A stretch of DNA of 47,963 nt from Desulfobulbaceae bacterium. Its GTDB lineage: Bacteria; Desulfobacterota; Desulfobulbia; Desulfobulbales; Desulfocapsaceae. A model generated the notes under the pieces. That model had not been told where the DNA came from. It saw only the letters and a program-made list of their open reading frames with translations, and ran no database searches. The stretch is taken from positions 1 to 47,963 of the forward strand of contig JAITSS010000083.1 of the NCBI GenBank assembly GCA_031287565.1, in the 5' to 3' direction. Shown one piece after another: positions 7,415 to 16,176 of this stretch. The first letter of the stretch is position 1. Each line of letters opens with the position of its first letter. The position numbers were made by a program, and so were the translations under genes.

Positions 7415-8326
7415 TCAGTGTTGGGGAGAAAATCCCAATTCCTGAAGAAAATTCTGATCTTCGGTCCAATCTTTTTTGACTTTGACCCACAGTTTCAGCA
7501 TGACGCGGGCTTCCAGCATTACTTCGATTTCCTTGCGAGCCAGTATACCGATTTCTTTAAGTTTTTTTCCGCCTTTGCCGATGACGATGGCCTTTTGCGA
7601 ATCCTTTTCGACGACGATCGCCGCGTGGATGGTCGCGTGGCCGGGCGTGTCCATGGTGAAGGATTCGACAACGACCGCCGTCGCATAGGGCACTTCCTGG
7701 CCAGTGCGCAGGAAAATCTTTTCGCGGATGATTTCGGCGGCTAAAAAACGCTCGCTGGCGTCGGTGGGCGCGTCGTCGGGGAAATAGCGCGGGCCATACG
7801 GGAGCCTGGCGACCACTTCTTTCAGCGCCGCGTCGAGGCCCTGACCGGTCAGCGCCGAAATCGGAATGATCGCCGCGAAATTCCGCGTCTGTCGCCAGAA
7901 ATCGATCAGCGGTAAAAGCGCGTCTTTTGGCAGCAGGTCGATTTTATTGAAGAGGAGGATGACTGGCGCGGCGATGGCCTGAACATGGGCGCGGAGTTCC
8001 TCGGTTTTCAGGGCGCTGGGTTTTTCATGGGCATCGACGAGAAAGAGCGCCAGATCGACCTCGGCCAGGCCGCGCTGGGCGGCGCGCATCATCTCTTTGT
8101 TCAGCGCGCCGCGCCCTTGGTGCAGGCCGGGCGTATCGACGAGAACAATCTGATAGCCGTCGCCGTTAAGCACGCCGAGCATCTGCACACGGGTGGTTTG
8201 CGGCTTCGGCGAGACGATGGCGATCTTCTGGCCAATCAATCGATTCAATAGTGTTGATTTGCCGGTGTTAGGCGGCCCGGCGAGGGCGACCAGTCCGGAT
8301 TTTAGCGTCGGCTGTTCGGCATTCAT
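7415..8326 (-). CDS. era: GTPase Era
   Basis: Era, the essential GTPase that binds the 3' end of 16S rRNA during 30S assembly. Starting at the ATG at 8326 (MNAEQPTLKSGLVALAG) gives 303 residues, the usual Era size; longer frames extend over the divergent ribonuclease gene and lack family sequence. Visible are the G1 motif GPPNTGKST, the switch-region TTR, G3 DTPG, G4 NKID and a C-terminal KH domain (AIVIGKGGKKLKEIG). No good Shine-Dalgarno precedes this start, so the exact start is less sure than the identity. The gene is divergent from the RNB gene. Confidence 0.96.
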   Translation of the reverse strand: MNAEQPTLKSGLVALAGPPNTGKSTLLNRLIGQKIAIVSPKPQTTRVQMLGVLNGDGYQIVLVDTPGLHQGRGALNKEMMRAAQRGLAEVDLALFLVDAHEKPSALKTEELRAHVQAIAAPVILLFNKIDLLPKDALLPLIDFWRQTRNFAAIIPISALTGQGLDAALKEVVARLPYGPRYFPDDAPTDASERFLAAEIIREKIFLRTGQEVPYATAVVVESFTMDTPGHATIHAAIVVEKDSQKAIVIGKGGKKLKEIGILARKEIEVMLEARVMLKLWVKVKKDWTEDQNFLQELGFSPQH

Positions 8327-8495
8327 TAAGAAAAAAGTTACTTTTGGGGGGAATCGGTGTAGGATGCGGGCGTTTTGCGTGCCGCATTTCGCGGGGTATT
8401 CGTTTATGGACTCCCGCGCGGACTTTTCAGAAACGTCACTTCGTTTTTTTACCATAAAATTGCCCAGGACGCCACGTTCGGGCATCTTTTTTCTC

Positions 8496-10499
8496 ATGGT
8501 CGCCGCCGGTACGCTCATCGAATATCTGGATAATGGCCGATTTGTCTGCGCCTTGGTCATGTCCAGTGAGGACAAGCGCCTGCGACTGCTCAATCAAAAC
8601 GGACGAGAAGTCCTCCTGCCGTCGAATAGGGTCATGCACGCCTCGCGGCGGCCATTGTCGCTAGGCGCTAGCCGCGAGCAACTCGAATCGTTTTTGCGCG
8701 AGACCAACGAACGCCGTCAGAAGCTCCTCGAAGCTGTGTGTCTGCCGGAAATCTGGGAGTTGGCCGTTGACGACGGCGCGACGCAGTACGACCCGAATTT
8801 CCTGGCCGAGCTGACGCTCGGTCAACCGGCCGACGACGACATCCTGGCCGCCTTTCTCCGCGCCGTCATCTTCGACAAAACCTATTTTCGCTATCGCGAG
8901 GGGCGAATTGTAACGCAGAGCCGCGAGCAGGTTGAGCAGGCGCTGGCGCAGAAGGAAAAAGAGCGGCGCAAGGCGGAACTTATCAGCCAGGGAGCGGCGC
9001 TCCTCAAGGCGATTCTCGCGGGTGAAACGATTGCCCAGGAGCTGGAGACGTTGCGACAGGAATCGTTAGAAATCCTCGCCGAACTCTACCTTGAGACCGC
9101 TTCACCGGCGCAGGCCGATATTGGCCGTCTGCTTTTGAAGGAAGCCGGTTTGCATCAGCCGCAGGCCCCGTTCCATATTCTGGTCGCCGCCGGGGTGTGG
9201 TCCAAGCACGAAAATATTCCGATGCTGAAAAGCGGCTTGCCGACCGCCTTTTCGCACAGCGCCCGACAGCAGGCGGAAACACTGTTGTGTCGTCCGCTGG
9301 ATGATTTGTTCGCCGATCCGGGCCGCACAGATTTTACTCATCTGCGGCCCATGACCATTGACGGCCACGGCACCTTGGATTTCGATGATGCCCTGACTAT
9401 CGAAAGCGCTCCGGAGGGTTGGTTGGTCGGGGTGCATATTTCCGATGTCGCCCACTACGTGCGCCCCGGCGACCCCTTATTTGAAGAAGCCCTGGCTCGC
9501 GGTACCTCACTCTATTTTCCCGAAGGCCAGGTGCCGATGCTGCCGCGCCATCTGTCGCAAGGGATTTGCAGCCTGATTCAAGGCGAAATCCGCGCCGCCA
9601 TCAGCTTCATGATTCTGTTGTCGCCGGAAGCCGAGGTGTTGCGCGCCCGCATCACGCCGTCGGTGATCCGGGTCGCCAGACGCCTGACCTACGACGAGGC
9701 CGATCATCTGATGGATGACGACGCCGAGTTGCGCGTCTTGAACGACCTGCGTCTGAAATTGCGCAAGCGGCGGCTGGCCCAGGGCGCGTTGCTCCTGCCG
9801 ATTCCCGATGTCAATATCAGCGTTGATCAATCGGGAGCGCCGCATATCAGCCTGGGCAAAACCGATACCCCGGCGCGGACGCTGGTTTCCGAGATGATGA
9901 TCCTCACCAACAGTGAGGCCGCCCGCCATGTTTCTGACCGCATGGCGCCGGGTTTGTTCCGCGCTCAGCCACCCTTGAAAAACCGCATTGTCTTCGGCGA
10001 GGATGACGACCTGTTTTTGAATATCCGTCAGCGCAGGCAGATTCCCAGAGGCGAACTATTAACCAAAGCCATGCCGCACAGCGGTCTCGGCGTCTCGCAC
10101 TACACCACCGTGACTTCGCCGATCCGCCGCCTGCTCGATCTGCTCATGCAGCATCAGCTGAACGCCATTATTCGACGGCAGCCGCCCCGCTTCAGCGAGA
10201 TTGATTGCCGCGATTTCGTCCAGATCATCAACCACACGCTGGCCGCCAGCAACGCCGTGAAACAACAGCGGCATCGCTACTGGCTTTTGCGCTACCTCGA
10301 AGAGCATCTCGACCAGCCGTTTGACGCCCTGATCATTGATGCTGGGCCGAAACGCACCAGCCTGCTCATCTGCGATCTGCTTATGGATGTTGAATTGCCG
10401 ACGCCGCCCGCCTGGCAGCCGACGCCGGGCGCAATGGCTAGTGTCCGCGCCCGCCGCGCCGACGCCCTGGAAAACAGCGTTAAGTTCGACTGGTGCTGA
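8496..10499 (+). CDS. RNase II/R-family 3'-5' exoribonuclease (RNB domain)
   Basis: About 667 residues from the ATG at 8496 (MVAAGTLIEYLDNGRF), chosen because N-terminal family-like sequence begins there; an alternative ATG lies at 8406 and neither has a clear ribosome-binding site. The central RNB domain keeps the acidic metal ligands (TIDGHGTLDFDDALTIE) and the downstream signatures VHISDVAHYV and TTVTSPIRRLLDL, so it should be an active processive exoribonuclease. No clear C-terminal S1 domain is seen, unlike E. coli RNase R. It resembles the stand-alone RNB proteins common in deltaproteobacteria more than classic rnb or rnr, so no symbol is given. It converges on the end of the nfr-like operon. 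Confidence 0.9.
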   Translation: MVAAGTLIEYLDNGRFVCALVMSSEDKRLRLLNQNGREVLLPSNRVMHASRRPLSLGASREQLESFLRETNERRQKLLEAVCLPEIWELAVDDGATQYDPNFLAELTLGQPADDDILAAFLRAVIFDKTYFRYREGRIVTQSREQVEQALAQKEKERRKAELISQGAALLKAILAGETIAQELETLRQESLEILAELYLETASPAQADIGRLLLKEAGLHQPQAPFHILVAAGVWSKHENIPMLKSGLPTAFSHSARQQAETLLCRPLDDLFADPGRTDFTHLRPMTIDGHGTLDFDDALTIESAPEGWLVGVHISDVAHYVRPGDPLFEEALARGTSLYFPEGQVPMLPRHLSQGICSLIQGEIRAAISFMILLSPEAEVLRARITPSVIRVARRLTYDEADHLMDDDAELRVLNDLRLKLRKRRLAQGALLLPIPDVNISVDQSGAPHISLGKTDTPARTLVSEMMILTNSEAARHVSDRMAPGLFRAQPPLKNRIVFGEDDDLFLNIRQRRQIPRGELLTKAMPHSGLGVSHYTTVTSPIRRLLDLLMQHQLNAIIRRQPPRFSEIDCRDFVQIINHTLAASNAVKQQRHRYWLLRYLEEHLDQPFDALIIDAGPKRTSLLICDLLMDVELPTPPAWQPTPGAMASVRARRADALENSVKFDWC

Positions 10500-10517
10500 G
10501 CGCCGCGCCGTTTGTCG

Positions 10518-10628
10518 TTACTTGTCCTTTTTCTTGTCTTTCTTTTTGCCGAACAGTGGGCAATCCTTGCAGGCTTTTCCCTTCTTTGCAAATTTGTGGC
10601 AGCAGCCGTCTTTGCCTTTTTTCCCCAT
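10518..10628 (-). CDS. 36-residue Cys/Lys-rich small protein
   Basis: ATG at 10628 with a good AAGGAG nine bases upstream and a TAA stop at 10520-10518. The product is hydrophilic and very basic, with Cys in the pattern GCC...CxxC (KGKDGCCHKFA, ACKDCPLFG) and a Lys-rich tail. Four Cys could bind one metal ion. I recall similar tiny CC/CxxCP proteins in deltaproteobacteria but no function. It begins 17 bases after the ybcH-like stop and looks like the last gene of the polysaccharide operon; a functional link is not shown. Confidence 0.72.
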   Translation of the reverse strand: MGKKGKDGCCHKFAKKGKACKDCPLFGKKKDKKKDK

Positions 10629-10645
10629 GATGGGTATCTCCTTGT

Positions 10646-11518
10646 TTATCCCTCCAGTTCTCGCACCAAAGCGGGCGGCAGAAAGTGCGGACCATCGAAA
10701 ATATAAACAGGATAATTTCTATAAGCGAGAAGCTGCGGCCGCAGCTCATTGGCGGTGGCGGCGCGAAAGCCGCCTTCGGCTTTGGGGCGAAAGGCTTCGG
10801 CGATGAGACGCAGGCGTTTTCGTCCCAAACGCTCAGTCAGGGCTTCGGCGTAGGAGCGAGCGGTGGCCGCGTCGCGGGTGTGCAGGCCGCAACCATCCTG
10901 AAAAAACACGCCAATATCGGACGGAAGCCAGTCAGCGAGCCAGTCGGCCAGCGTCTTGCCGCCGATGTTGGAATTATCGTACACGCTGACCCATAAGGGA
11001 CGCGGCAGGCGGTTCAACTGCGGCGCGATGCGCGGAGCCGTTGTCCAGGTCGGGTCAATCTCCACCGGAAAATACCAGCCGCTAAAGCGGAGCGGCGGGC
11101 GGTTGGCCGCGATGCGGAGCGAGCGCTCGATAAGCGCATCAATATTCGCCCGCGCTTTCCGCTCATCCATCATGCCGGCTAGACCAAGGATGACCCGGCT
11201 GGCCCAGGTCTCGCGGGCGATGCGCGGCCAGTCCGGGATGTGCGGCGCGGGCAGATCTGTGCCGTTGGTAAAGGCTACGTCTTCCACCGCCAGCCACTGG
11301 ATGAGCAGTTCGCGCGCGCCAAGCTTGTCCCATTCGCCACGTGGATCGAGATGGGCGTTATCCAGTTGCCAGACCACGCCCCGCGCCAGTTCGGCATCCA
11401 GCGCGGCGGCCGGGCGTGGGAGGCCAGCAGCTAGGCCGAGGGCGCAGGCGGCGGCCTGTCTGAGCAGACAGGCGAGAAAATCCCGGCGGCTGATCAGGCT
11501 TGGCCTCTTCGTTTTCAT
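10646..11518 (-). CDS. YbcH-like Tat-exported protein of nfr operon
   Basis: 290 residues from the ATG at 11518. It has a clear twin-arginine signal peptide (SRRDFLA followed by a hydrophobic Ala/Leu-rich stretch) and so is probably periplasmic or secreted. The mature part (VVWQLDNAHLDPRG, FSGWYFPVEIDPTW, VSVYDNSNIGGKT, DIGVFFQDGCG) reads like a TIM-barrel glycoside-hydrolase-type fold of the DUF4434 kind. The E. coli nfr operon holds a third gene, ybcH, of about the same length, and this is the likely counterpart by position, length and partial recall of its sequence. It may trim or process the exported glycan. It starts 4 bases after nfrA. Confidence 0.7.
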   Translation of the reverse strand: MKTKRPSLISRRDFLACLLRQAAACALGLAAGLPRPAAALDAELARGVVWQLDNAHLDPRGEWDKLGARELLIQWLAVEDVAFTNGTDLPAPHIPDWPRIARETWASRVILGLAGMMDERKARANIDALIERSLRIAANRPPLRFSGWYFPVEIDPTWTTAPRIAPQLNRLPRPLWVSVYDNSNIGGKTLADWLADWLPSDIGVFFQDGCGLHTRDAATARSYAEALTERLGRKRLRLIAEAFRPKAEGGFRAATANELRPQLLAYRNYPVYIFDGPHFLPPALVRELEG

Positions 11519-11522
11519 GGTG

Positions 11523-14042
11523 TTAATACGAGAGGATCGCCCCGAAGAAGAAACCATCTTGGCGGTCATCGTCAGTGCTTGTGATTTGTCGCCGGTATTC
11601 CAGCGATATGTCAAGGTATGAGCGCGGCGCATCATAGTCGCCGTCGCGGAACCACCAACGCGCCGATAGGCCGCCGCCCAGGCCCAACGGCAACTGATGG
11701 TCGATGCCGTCATCGTACTCGACGCCGAGAACCGCGTGCGGAAAGGCAGTGAGTTTCGGGCTGATGGCGTCGAGCCGCCAGCTCCGGCCCGCCTGCGCAT
11801 AGCCAGTGCCGTAATTTCGGTTTTGCTCCAGATAGCGCCCGACTTCGCCGTAGCCGTTCAGCGTCCACCAGCTTGGCGTGTCCCAACGCAATTCCGCGCC
11901 ATAGCCATTGGAATAGGCCAGCCGCGCCAGCCAGTCGTCTTCGGCCAGGCCGCCTTCCGAACCGATGTTGAAGACGCGCTCAAAGGCCAAAACCAGATTG
12001 GCGGCGGCGAAGGGCTTTGCTCTTATGCCTAACGCTCCGGTGGTGGTATCGAAGCCGGTGGCGCCGCTGTCAGAATCCAGATCGAGATAGGCACGGGCGT
12101 AGACCTCCAGATTACGGTCGCCCAAAGAACCGAACGGTCGCCAGTAGCCTTCCAGACCGCTCTGCCAGGTTTCGGATTGGCTGTCGCTGGGCGCGCCGCC
12201 GCCTTCGAGGCCGGGATGGGTGGCCGCGCCACGGTAGTTGACGGAAGCGATCAGGCCGTAACTTCTTGTCAGGTCGGCGTGCAGACCGCGCCAGTCGGCC
12301 ATGTGCGCGGGGGTGGCCGGATGTTCGCCAGCGGCTTGACCATGGTCGATGGCCCGCTCAATATAGCGCGTCGCCGCCGCGTCCTGACGGGCATGATAGG
12401 CGCTGTAGGCGGCGTCGGCAGCGGCTGAGGGCGGCAGTTGACCGAGGGTGTCAGCTGTCTGAAAAAAGGCCAGAGCTTGTTTTGGCCTGCCGGTTCTTTG
12501 GGCGACATAGGCGGCGGATAACGGCGGCAGGGCAGGTAAAAGCCCGGCATCGACCAACGCTTTCGCCTCTATGTCGGCTTGTTCGCGCTGGCCCGCTGCA
12601 TCCAGGGCATTTATCAAGGCCAGCCGGTTGCGGGCGGCGTCGGGTGAAGTGGGCGGTGTTTGCGAGGCAATTTGACGACGGAGACGCGCCGCCTCTTCCC
12701 TGTCGCCGCACTGGTCGGCGAGGATGGCGGCTTTGCGCTCGGCAAAGGCCGGGTCGGCGGGTAGAACCGCGCAGGAAACGCCGTATTCATCGCTCAGGCA
12801 ATCAAAAACCGGTTGGGCTGAAGCCATGGCGGTCGGCGCGACCCGACCATTTTCAGCCAATTGCCGCGCCGCCTGCCGTCGGCCCGCCAGTTGGGCGCTC
12901 ATATCATCGTTGTCCGGCTTTGCCGCCTGTCTGTTGAGGCAGGTATCAAGCGCCGCCAGCGATTTTTGCGGCTGTCCCGCCGCCAACCAGGCATCGGCGA
13001 TGATCAGCGGCAGCGCCCGCGTTTCTGTCTGCGGTGGCGCTGACTGTTCTTTTTGTGATGCCGCGCTGAAATCTTCCGCCGCGCTGTCGGCATTTCCTCT
13101 CGCCAGTCGGGCATAGCCGCGCAGGGTCAGGAACAACGGCGCGTCCAACCCGGCGTCCAAGGCCGCCGTCGCCGCAGTTTCGGCTGCGGCGTAGCGTTTC
13201 TCGGCCAAAAGGGCGCGTAGCAGCAGCAGTCGATAGCCTGGACGCCGCAGGTCGTAGGCCACCGCTTTGCTTGCCAAGGCCGCCGCCTGGGCGGCATCGT
13301 TTTTCTCGCTGGCAAGAAACGCCTGGCGGCCAGGCGCGACGGCTAAGTGTTCGCCAACTGGCCGCATGACGGTTTGCAGTTCCGAAGATGCGCCGAAACC
13401 TTGTCGCGCCTCTTCAATAAATTGCCAGGCTTCTTCATAGCGGCCAAGGCCAATCGCCGCGTCGATGGCCAAAAGCCGCAGCCGCAGCAGATCGGGGCGC
13501 AGGTCGATGGCCTGGCGGGCCTGGTTCAGCGCCAATTGGAAATGCTTCTGGCCATAGGCGTCGTAGGCGGCCTGGGCGATTTTCTGGGCGCGTATCTCGC
13601 GTTTTTGTCGGGCGTTGAGGGTGACGGCTTGTCGCGAGTGGGCCGCCAGTTGCGCTATGAATTGCTCGCGCCGCGTCGTGAGGTTTGTCTCATCGCCGAT
13701 ATCCCGTATCGCTTCGTCAAGGGTCTGCCGCGCCGCCGTCAGATTGCCCTGGGCGGCCTGGGCGTTGGCCAGCAGAAGCCTGAGTTGGGCCAGGTCAGGT
13801 CGCTGGCGCACGGCCTCACGGGCGAAAGCAACGGCTGCTGCGTAGTCGTGGGCGTTGAAGGCGGCGTAGCCCTTTGCCGCCACCTGATAGGCGGCTCCGG
13901 TAAGTGGCAAAGCGACAAAATCTGAGGGCGGCTTCAAAGGATCGACGGGCGGCGCGGCCTGGGCGGTGAAAGCGAAGAACAGGCCGCAGGACAAAGCGCA
14001 AACCAGGGTTAGGCGCGGGACGCCGCCGAAATCGGCTCTCAT
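11523..14042 (-). CDS. nfrA: NfrA-like outer-membrane TPR/beta-barrel exporter
   Basis: 839 residues: a signal peptide (to about residue 29, TAQA-A), a long TPR-type helical region (repeats such as AAFNAHDYAAAVAFAREAVRQ and YGQKHFQLALNQARQAIDL), a Cys-containing segment around CLSDEYGVSC, and a C-terminal beta-barrel of roughly 250 residues with alternating aromatic strands, ending FFGAILSY, the usual outer-membrane terminal aromatic. This is the architecture of NfrA, the phage N4 receptor and secretin-like partner of NfrB, also of PgaA and BcsC. E. coli NfrA is somewhat longer. The ATG overlaps the nfrB stop (ATGA) with AAGGAG upstream, so the two are translationally coupled. Role: passage of the polysaccharide across periplasm and outer membrane. 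Confidence 0.87.
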   Translation of the reverse strand: MRADFGGVPRLTLVCALSCGLFFAFTAQAAPPVDPLKPPSDFVALPLTGAAYQVAAKGYAAFNAHDYAAAVAFAREAVRQRPDLAQLRLLLANAQAAQGNLTAARQTLDEAIRDIGDETNLTTRREQFIAQLAAHSRQAVTLNARQKREIRAQKIAQAAYDAYGQKHFQLALNQARQAIDLRPDLLRLRLLAIDAAIGLGRYEEAWQFIEEARQGFGASSELQTVMRPVGEHLAVAPGRQAFLASEKNDAAQAAALASKAVAYDLRRPGYRLLLLRALLAEKRYAAAETAATAALDAGLDAPLFLTLRGYARLARGNADSAAEDFSAASQKEQSAPPQTETRALPLIIADAWLAAGQPQKSLAALDTCLNRQAAKPDNDDMSAQLAGRRQAARQLAENGRVAPTAMASAQPVFDCLSDEYGVSCAVLPADPAFAERKAAILADQCGDREEAARLRRQIASQTPPTSPDAARNRLALINALDAAGQREQADIEAKALVDAGLLPALPPLSAAYVAQRTGRPKQALAFFQTADTLGQLPPSAAADAAYSAYHARQDAAATRYIERAIDHGQAAGEHPATPAHMADWRGLHADLTRSYGLIASVNYRGAATHPGLEGGGAPSDSQSETWQSGLEGYWRPFGSLGDRNLEVYARAYLDLDSDSGATGFDTTTGALGIRAKPFAAANLVLAFERVFNIGSEGGLAEDDWLARLAYSNGYGAELRWDTPSWWTLNGYGEVGRYLEQNRNYGTGYAQAGRSWRLDAISPKLTAFPHAVLGVEYDDGIDHQLPLGLGGGLSARWWFRDGDYDAPRSYLDISLEYRRQITSTDDDRQDGFFFGAILSY

Positions 14043-16174
14043 GGATTCGCTCCTTTTCCGTTGCTCATGCTTTGTTGTTTGGCCAAAGCCTGCGTCAGCG
14101 CCGCCTGGGTCAAAACTCCCTGACTTACCATGTAGTCGCCGATGCGGCCATGGTCGGCGGGACGATAGCGGGTCATCGCTTTGTCGAAGGCGTTGCGGCT
14201 GATCGCGCCGCTTTCAATCAGCAAGTCGCCGAGAAGCGGCGCGCCCGCGCCCGCATCCGGCGCGGCGTCGCTGTGCCGCAGCAGACGTAGTCCCAACGTG
14301 ATTTCGCTTTCGCGGACAATGCGCTGCGCCACATCATGGCCGCAGGCCGTAGCCATTTCATCGAGAGATTCCTTGGCGAGTGGCCCAGCCGAAAGGACAA
14401 TCATCCGGTCATCCTCGTCCAGGCCCTGCGGCAGGGCGCGATTTCTGACTAAAAATTCCAGAGGTAAGGCGTCTTTGTTCAGCCGCAGTTTTTCCTGGTC
14501 GAATTGGCCACGCGGCAGATCGGCTTGAAAGGCGATGGCCTCGGCCAGGGTTTCCTCATCGAGCCAGCCGTGACTGACCAGCACTCGGCCCAGCGGCAGT
14601 CTCGCCGCCTCGTCGTCGCGCAGGGCCTCGTCAAGGCGCGTCTGGTCGATTGCCCGCCACGACACCAGCAATTCGCCTAAACGCTGGCGACGGTCAGTCA
14701 GGCCATCGGCGGTCGGGAAGTCGTGCATGGTCTTATCCCAGGCCAGCTTCTTGCCGGTAATGAGATGTTTTATGAACATGTTCCAGGCCCTGGCCACGGC
14801 CATGAAATTGATGAAGTTGCCGACAATCATCCGCGGCACCGACAACAGGCCGTGCTCCCAGCCGTAGAGGATGGTGACGAAGTACATGCGTTGCAGTACT
14901 CGTGTTGTCAGGGCAATGCCGTTGGCCCAGAGCATGAAATCGAGCAACGGCGAATCAATGAACGGCGAAACGATGAGATTCGGGCCGATGCCCAACATGT
15001 GCGCGAAGGCGAACAAGATGTATTGCGCCACCAGGATATAGGCGAAAATGCCGACAAAGGATGTGACAAGTCCCTTGCGGTCGTGCGCCAGCAGATAACG
15101 GTTGGTCAGTGAGCCGTACCAACCCATGTGCTCCCAGTTTTGCAGGGCGATGCCCAGCGTCCAGCGCGCCCGTTGCCGGTATGCGGTGTAAAATGTGTTG
15201 GGAAAAAACTCGCGCACACTCATCGGCGCGGTCAGACTCAGTTCGCGTTCCGGCCCCAGGCCGAACCAGGATTTGCGCTTCACTGTGTACGTTACCGGGA
15301 AACGGGCGAAGATCGACTGCAAACCCATGCCGGCCAGCCGTTCGCCGACATCATAATCTTCAGTCAGGGTTTCGGTGTTGAAAGGTTGATTGTTGTTGCT
15401 TGCCGAAAGCGCCAACAGCGCCCGTCGCGAAAAACAGGTGCCGACGCCCGCCGACGGCACGGCGTGGGCGATGCTTTCGCGCACCACCAGGTCTTTGGCG
15501 TGCCATTCGGCGAATTCATCCATATAGGTGCCGGCGACCAACTCGTACCACTCGCGTTCCAGCGAGGCGACCGGCAACTGAATCATGTCTTTGCGCGGCA
15601 GCAGATAGTTGAAAAAACGCAGCTCCAGCGGGTGCAGCACATCTTCGCTGTCGTGCAGAATCGCCCCGGCGAACTCAATGCCGTGCTTTTTTTCATAGTT
15701 GAAGAGGGCCTGGACAATCCAGTTCAGGCAATCGGCCTTGCAGGTCGGCCCATCGTGCGGCACTTCGACGCGCTGAAATTGCCGATAGCGCCGCCGCATC
15801 TTTTCCGCCTCGGCGATAGTGGGTGGGTCATTGGGATAGGTTCCGGCGAAGACGACGAAATGCCCGTAGTCGAGCGTCTGCATCAGATTCGTCACCATCT
15901 GGGCGATGACGTCTTCTTCTTTCCAGGCGGGCAGCATGATGGCCAGCGCTTGCTCCGGGCGATCATGCAGTTGGGCCACGGTCAGGGGCCGGATACGCCG
16001 TTCGATGGTCAAGGCGCGATAGATGCGGCGGCACCAGTACCAGATGTCGATGAATAAATCATCCAGGCATGAGAGCAGAATCAGGATGGCGACCAGCATC
16101 GACAGATAGTCCAGACCTCGGTAGTAGTGGGCGGTGAAATAGTTCGCCCACCACAGAAAACCGTCGAGATTCAT
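14039..16174 (-). CDS. nfrB: NfrB-like GT2 glycosyltransferase with c-di-GMP-binding MshEN repeats
   Basis: 711 residues. An N-terminal membrane segment (LSMLVAILILLSCLDDLFID) precedes a cytosolic family-2 glycosyltransferase domain with FAGTYPNDP, HDSED, TEDYDVG and QRARW, the motifs of processive bacterial polysaccharide synthases; further membrane segments follow. The sequence AWDKTMHDFP just before the C-terminal part matches the E. coli NfrB I recall. From about residue 490 come MshEN-type repeats (RLGELLVSW, PLGRVLVSHGWLDEE, LLGDLLIESGAIS, RIGDYMVSQGVL). In E. coli NfrB binds c-di-GMP and uses UDP-ManNAc, so this is likely a c-di-GMP-gated poly-ManNAc-type synthase of the inner membrane. 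The start lies 2 bases after the bcsB-like stop. Confidence 0.92.
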   Translation of the reverse strand: MNLDGFLWWANYFTAHYYRGLDYLSMLVAILILLSCLDDLFIDIWYWCRRIYRALTIERRIRPLTVAQLHDRPEQALAIMLPAWKEEDVIAQMVTNLMQTLDYGHFVVFAGTYPNDPPTIAEAEKMRRRYRQFQRVEVPHDGPTCKADCLNWIVQALFNYEKKHGIEFAGAILHDSEDVLHPLELRFFNYLLPRKDMIQLPVASLEREWYELVAGTYMDEFAEWHAKDLVVRESIAHAVPSAGVGTCFSRRALLALSASNNNQPFNTETLTEDYDVGERLAGMGLQSIFARFPVTYTVKRKSWFGLGPERELSLTAPMSVREFFPNTFYTAYRQRARWTLGIALQNWEHMGWYGSLTNRYLLAHDRKGLVTSFVGIFAYILVAQYILFAFAHMLGIGPNLIVSPFIDSPLLDFMLWANGIALTTRVLQRMYFVTILYGWEHGLLSVPRMIVGNFINFMAVARAWNMFIKHLITGKKLAWDKTMHDFPTADGLTDRRQRLGELLVSWRAIDQTRLDEALRDDEAARLPLGRVLVSHGWLDEETLAEAIAFQADLPRGQFDQEKLRLNKDALPLEFLVRNRALPQGLDEDDRMIVLSAGPLAKESLDEMATACGHDVAQRIVRESEITLGLRLLRHSDAAPDAGAGAPLLGDLLIESGAISRNAFDKAMTRYRPADHGRIGDYMVSQGVLTQAALTQALAKQQSMSNGKGANP

Positions 16175-16176
16175 GG

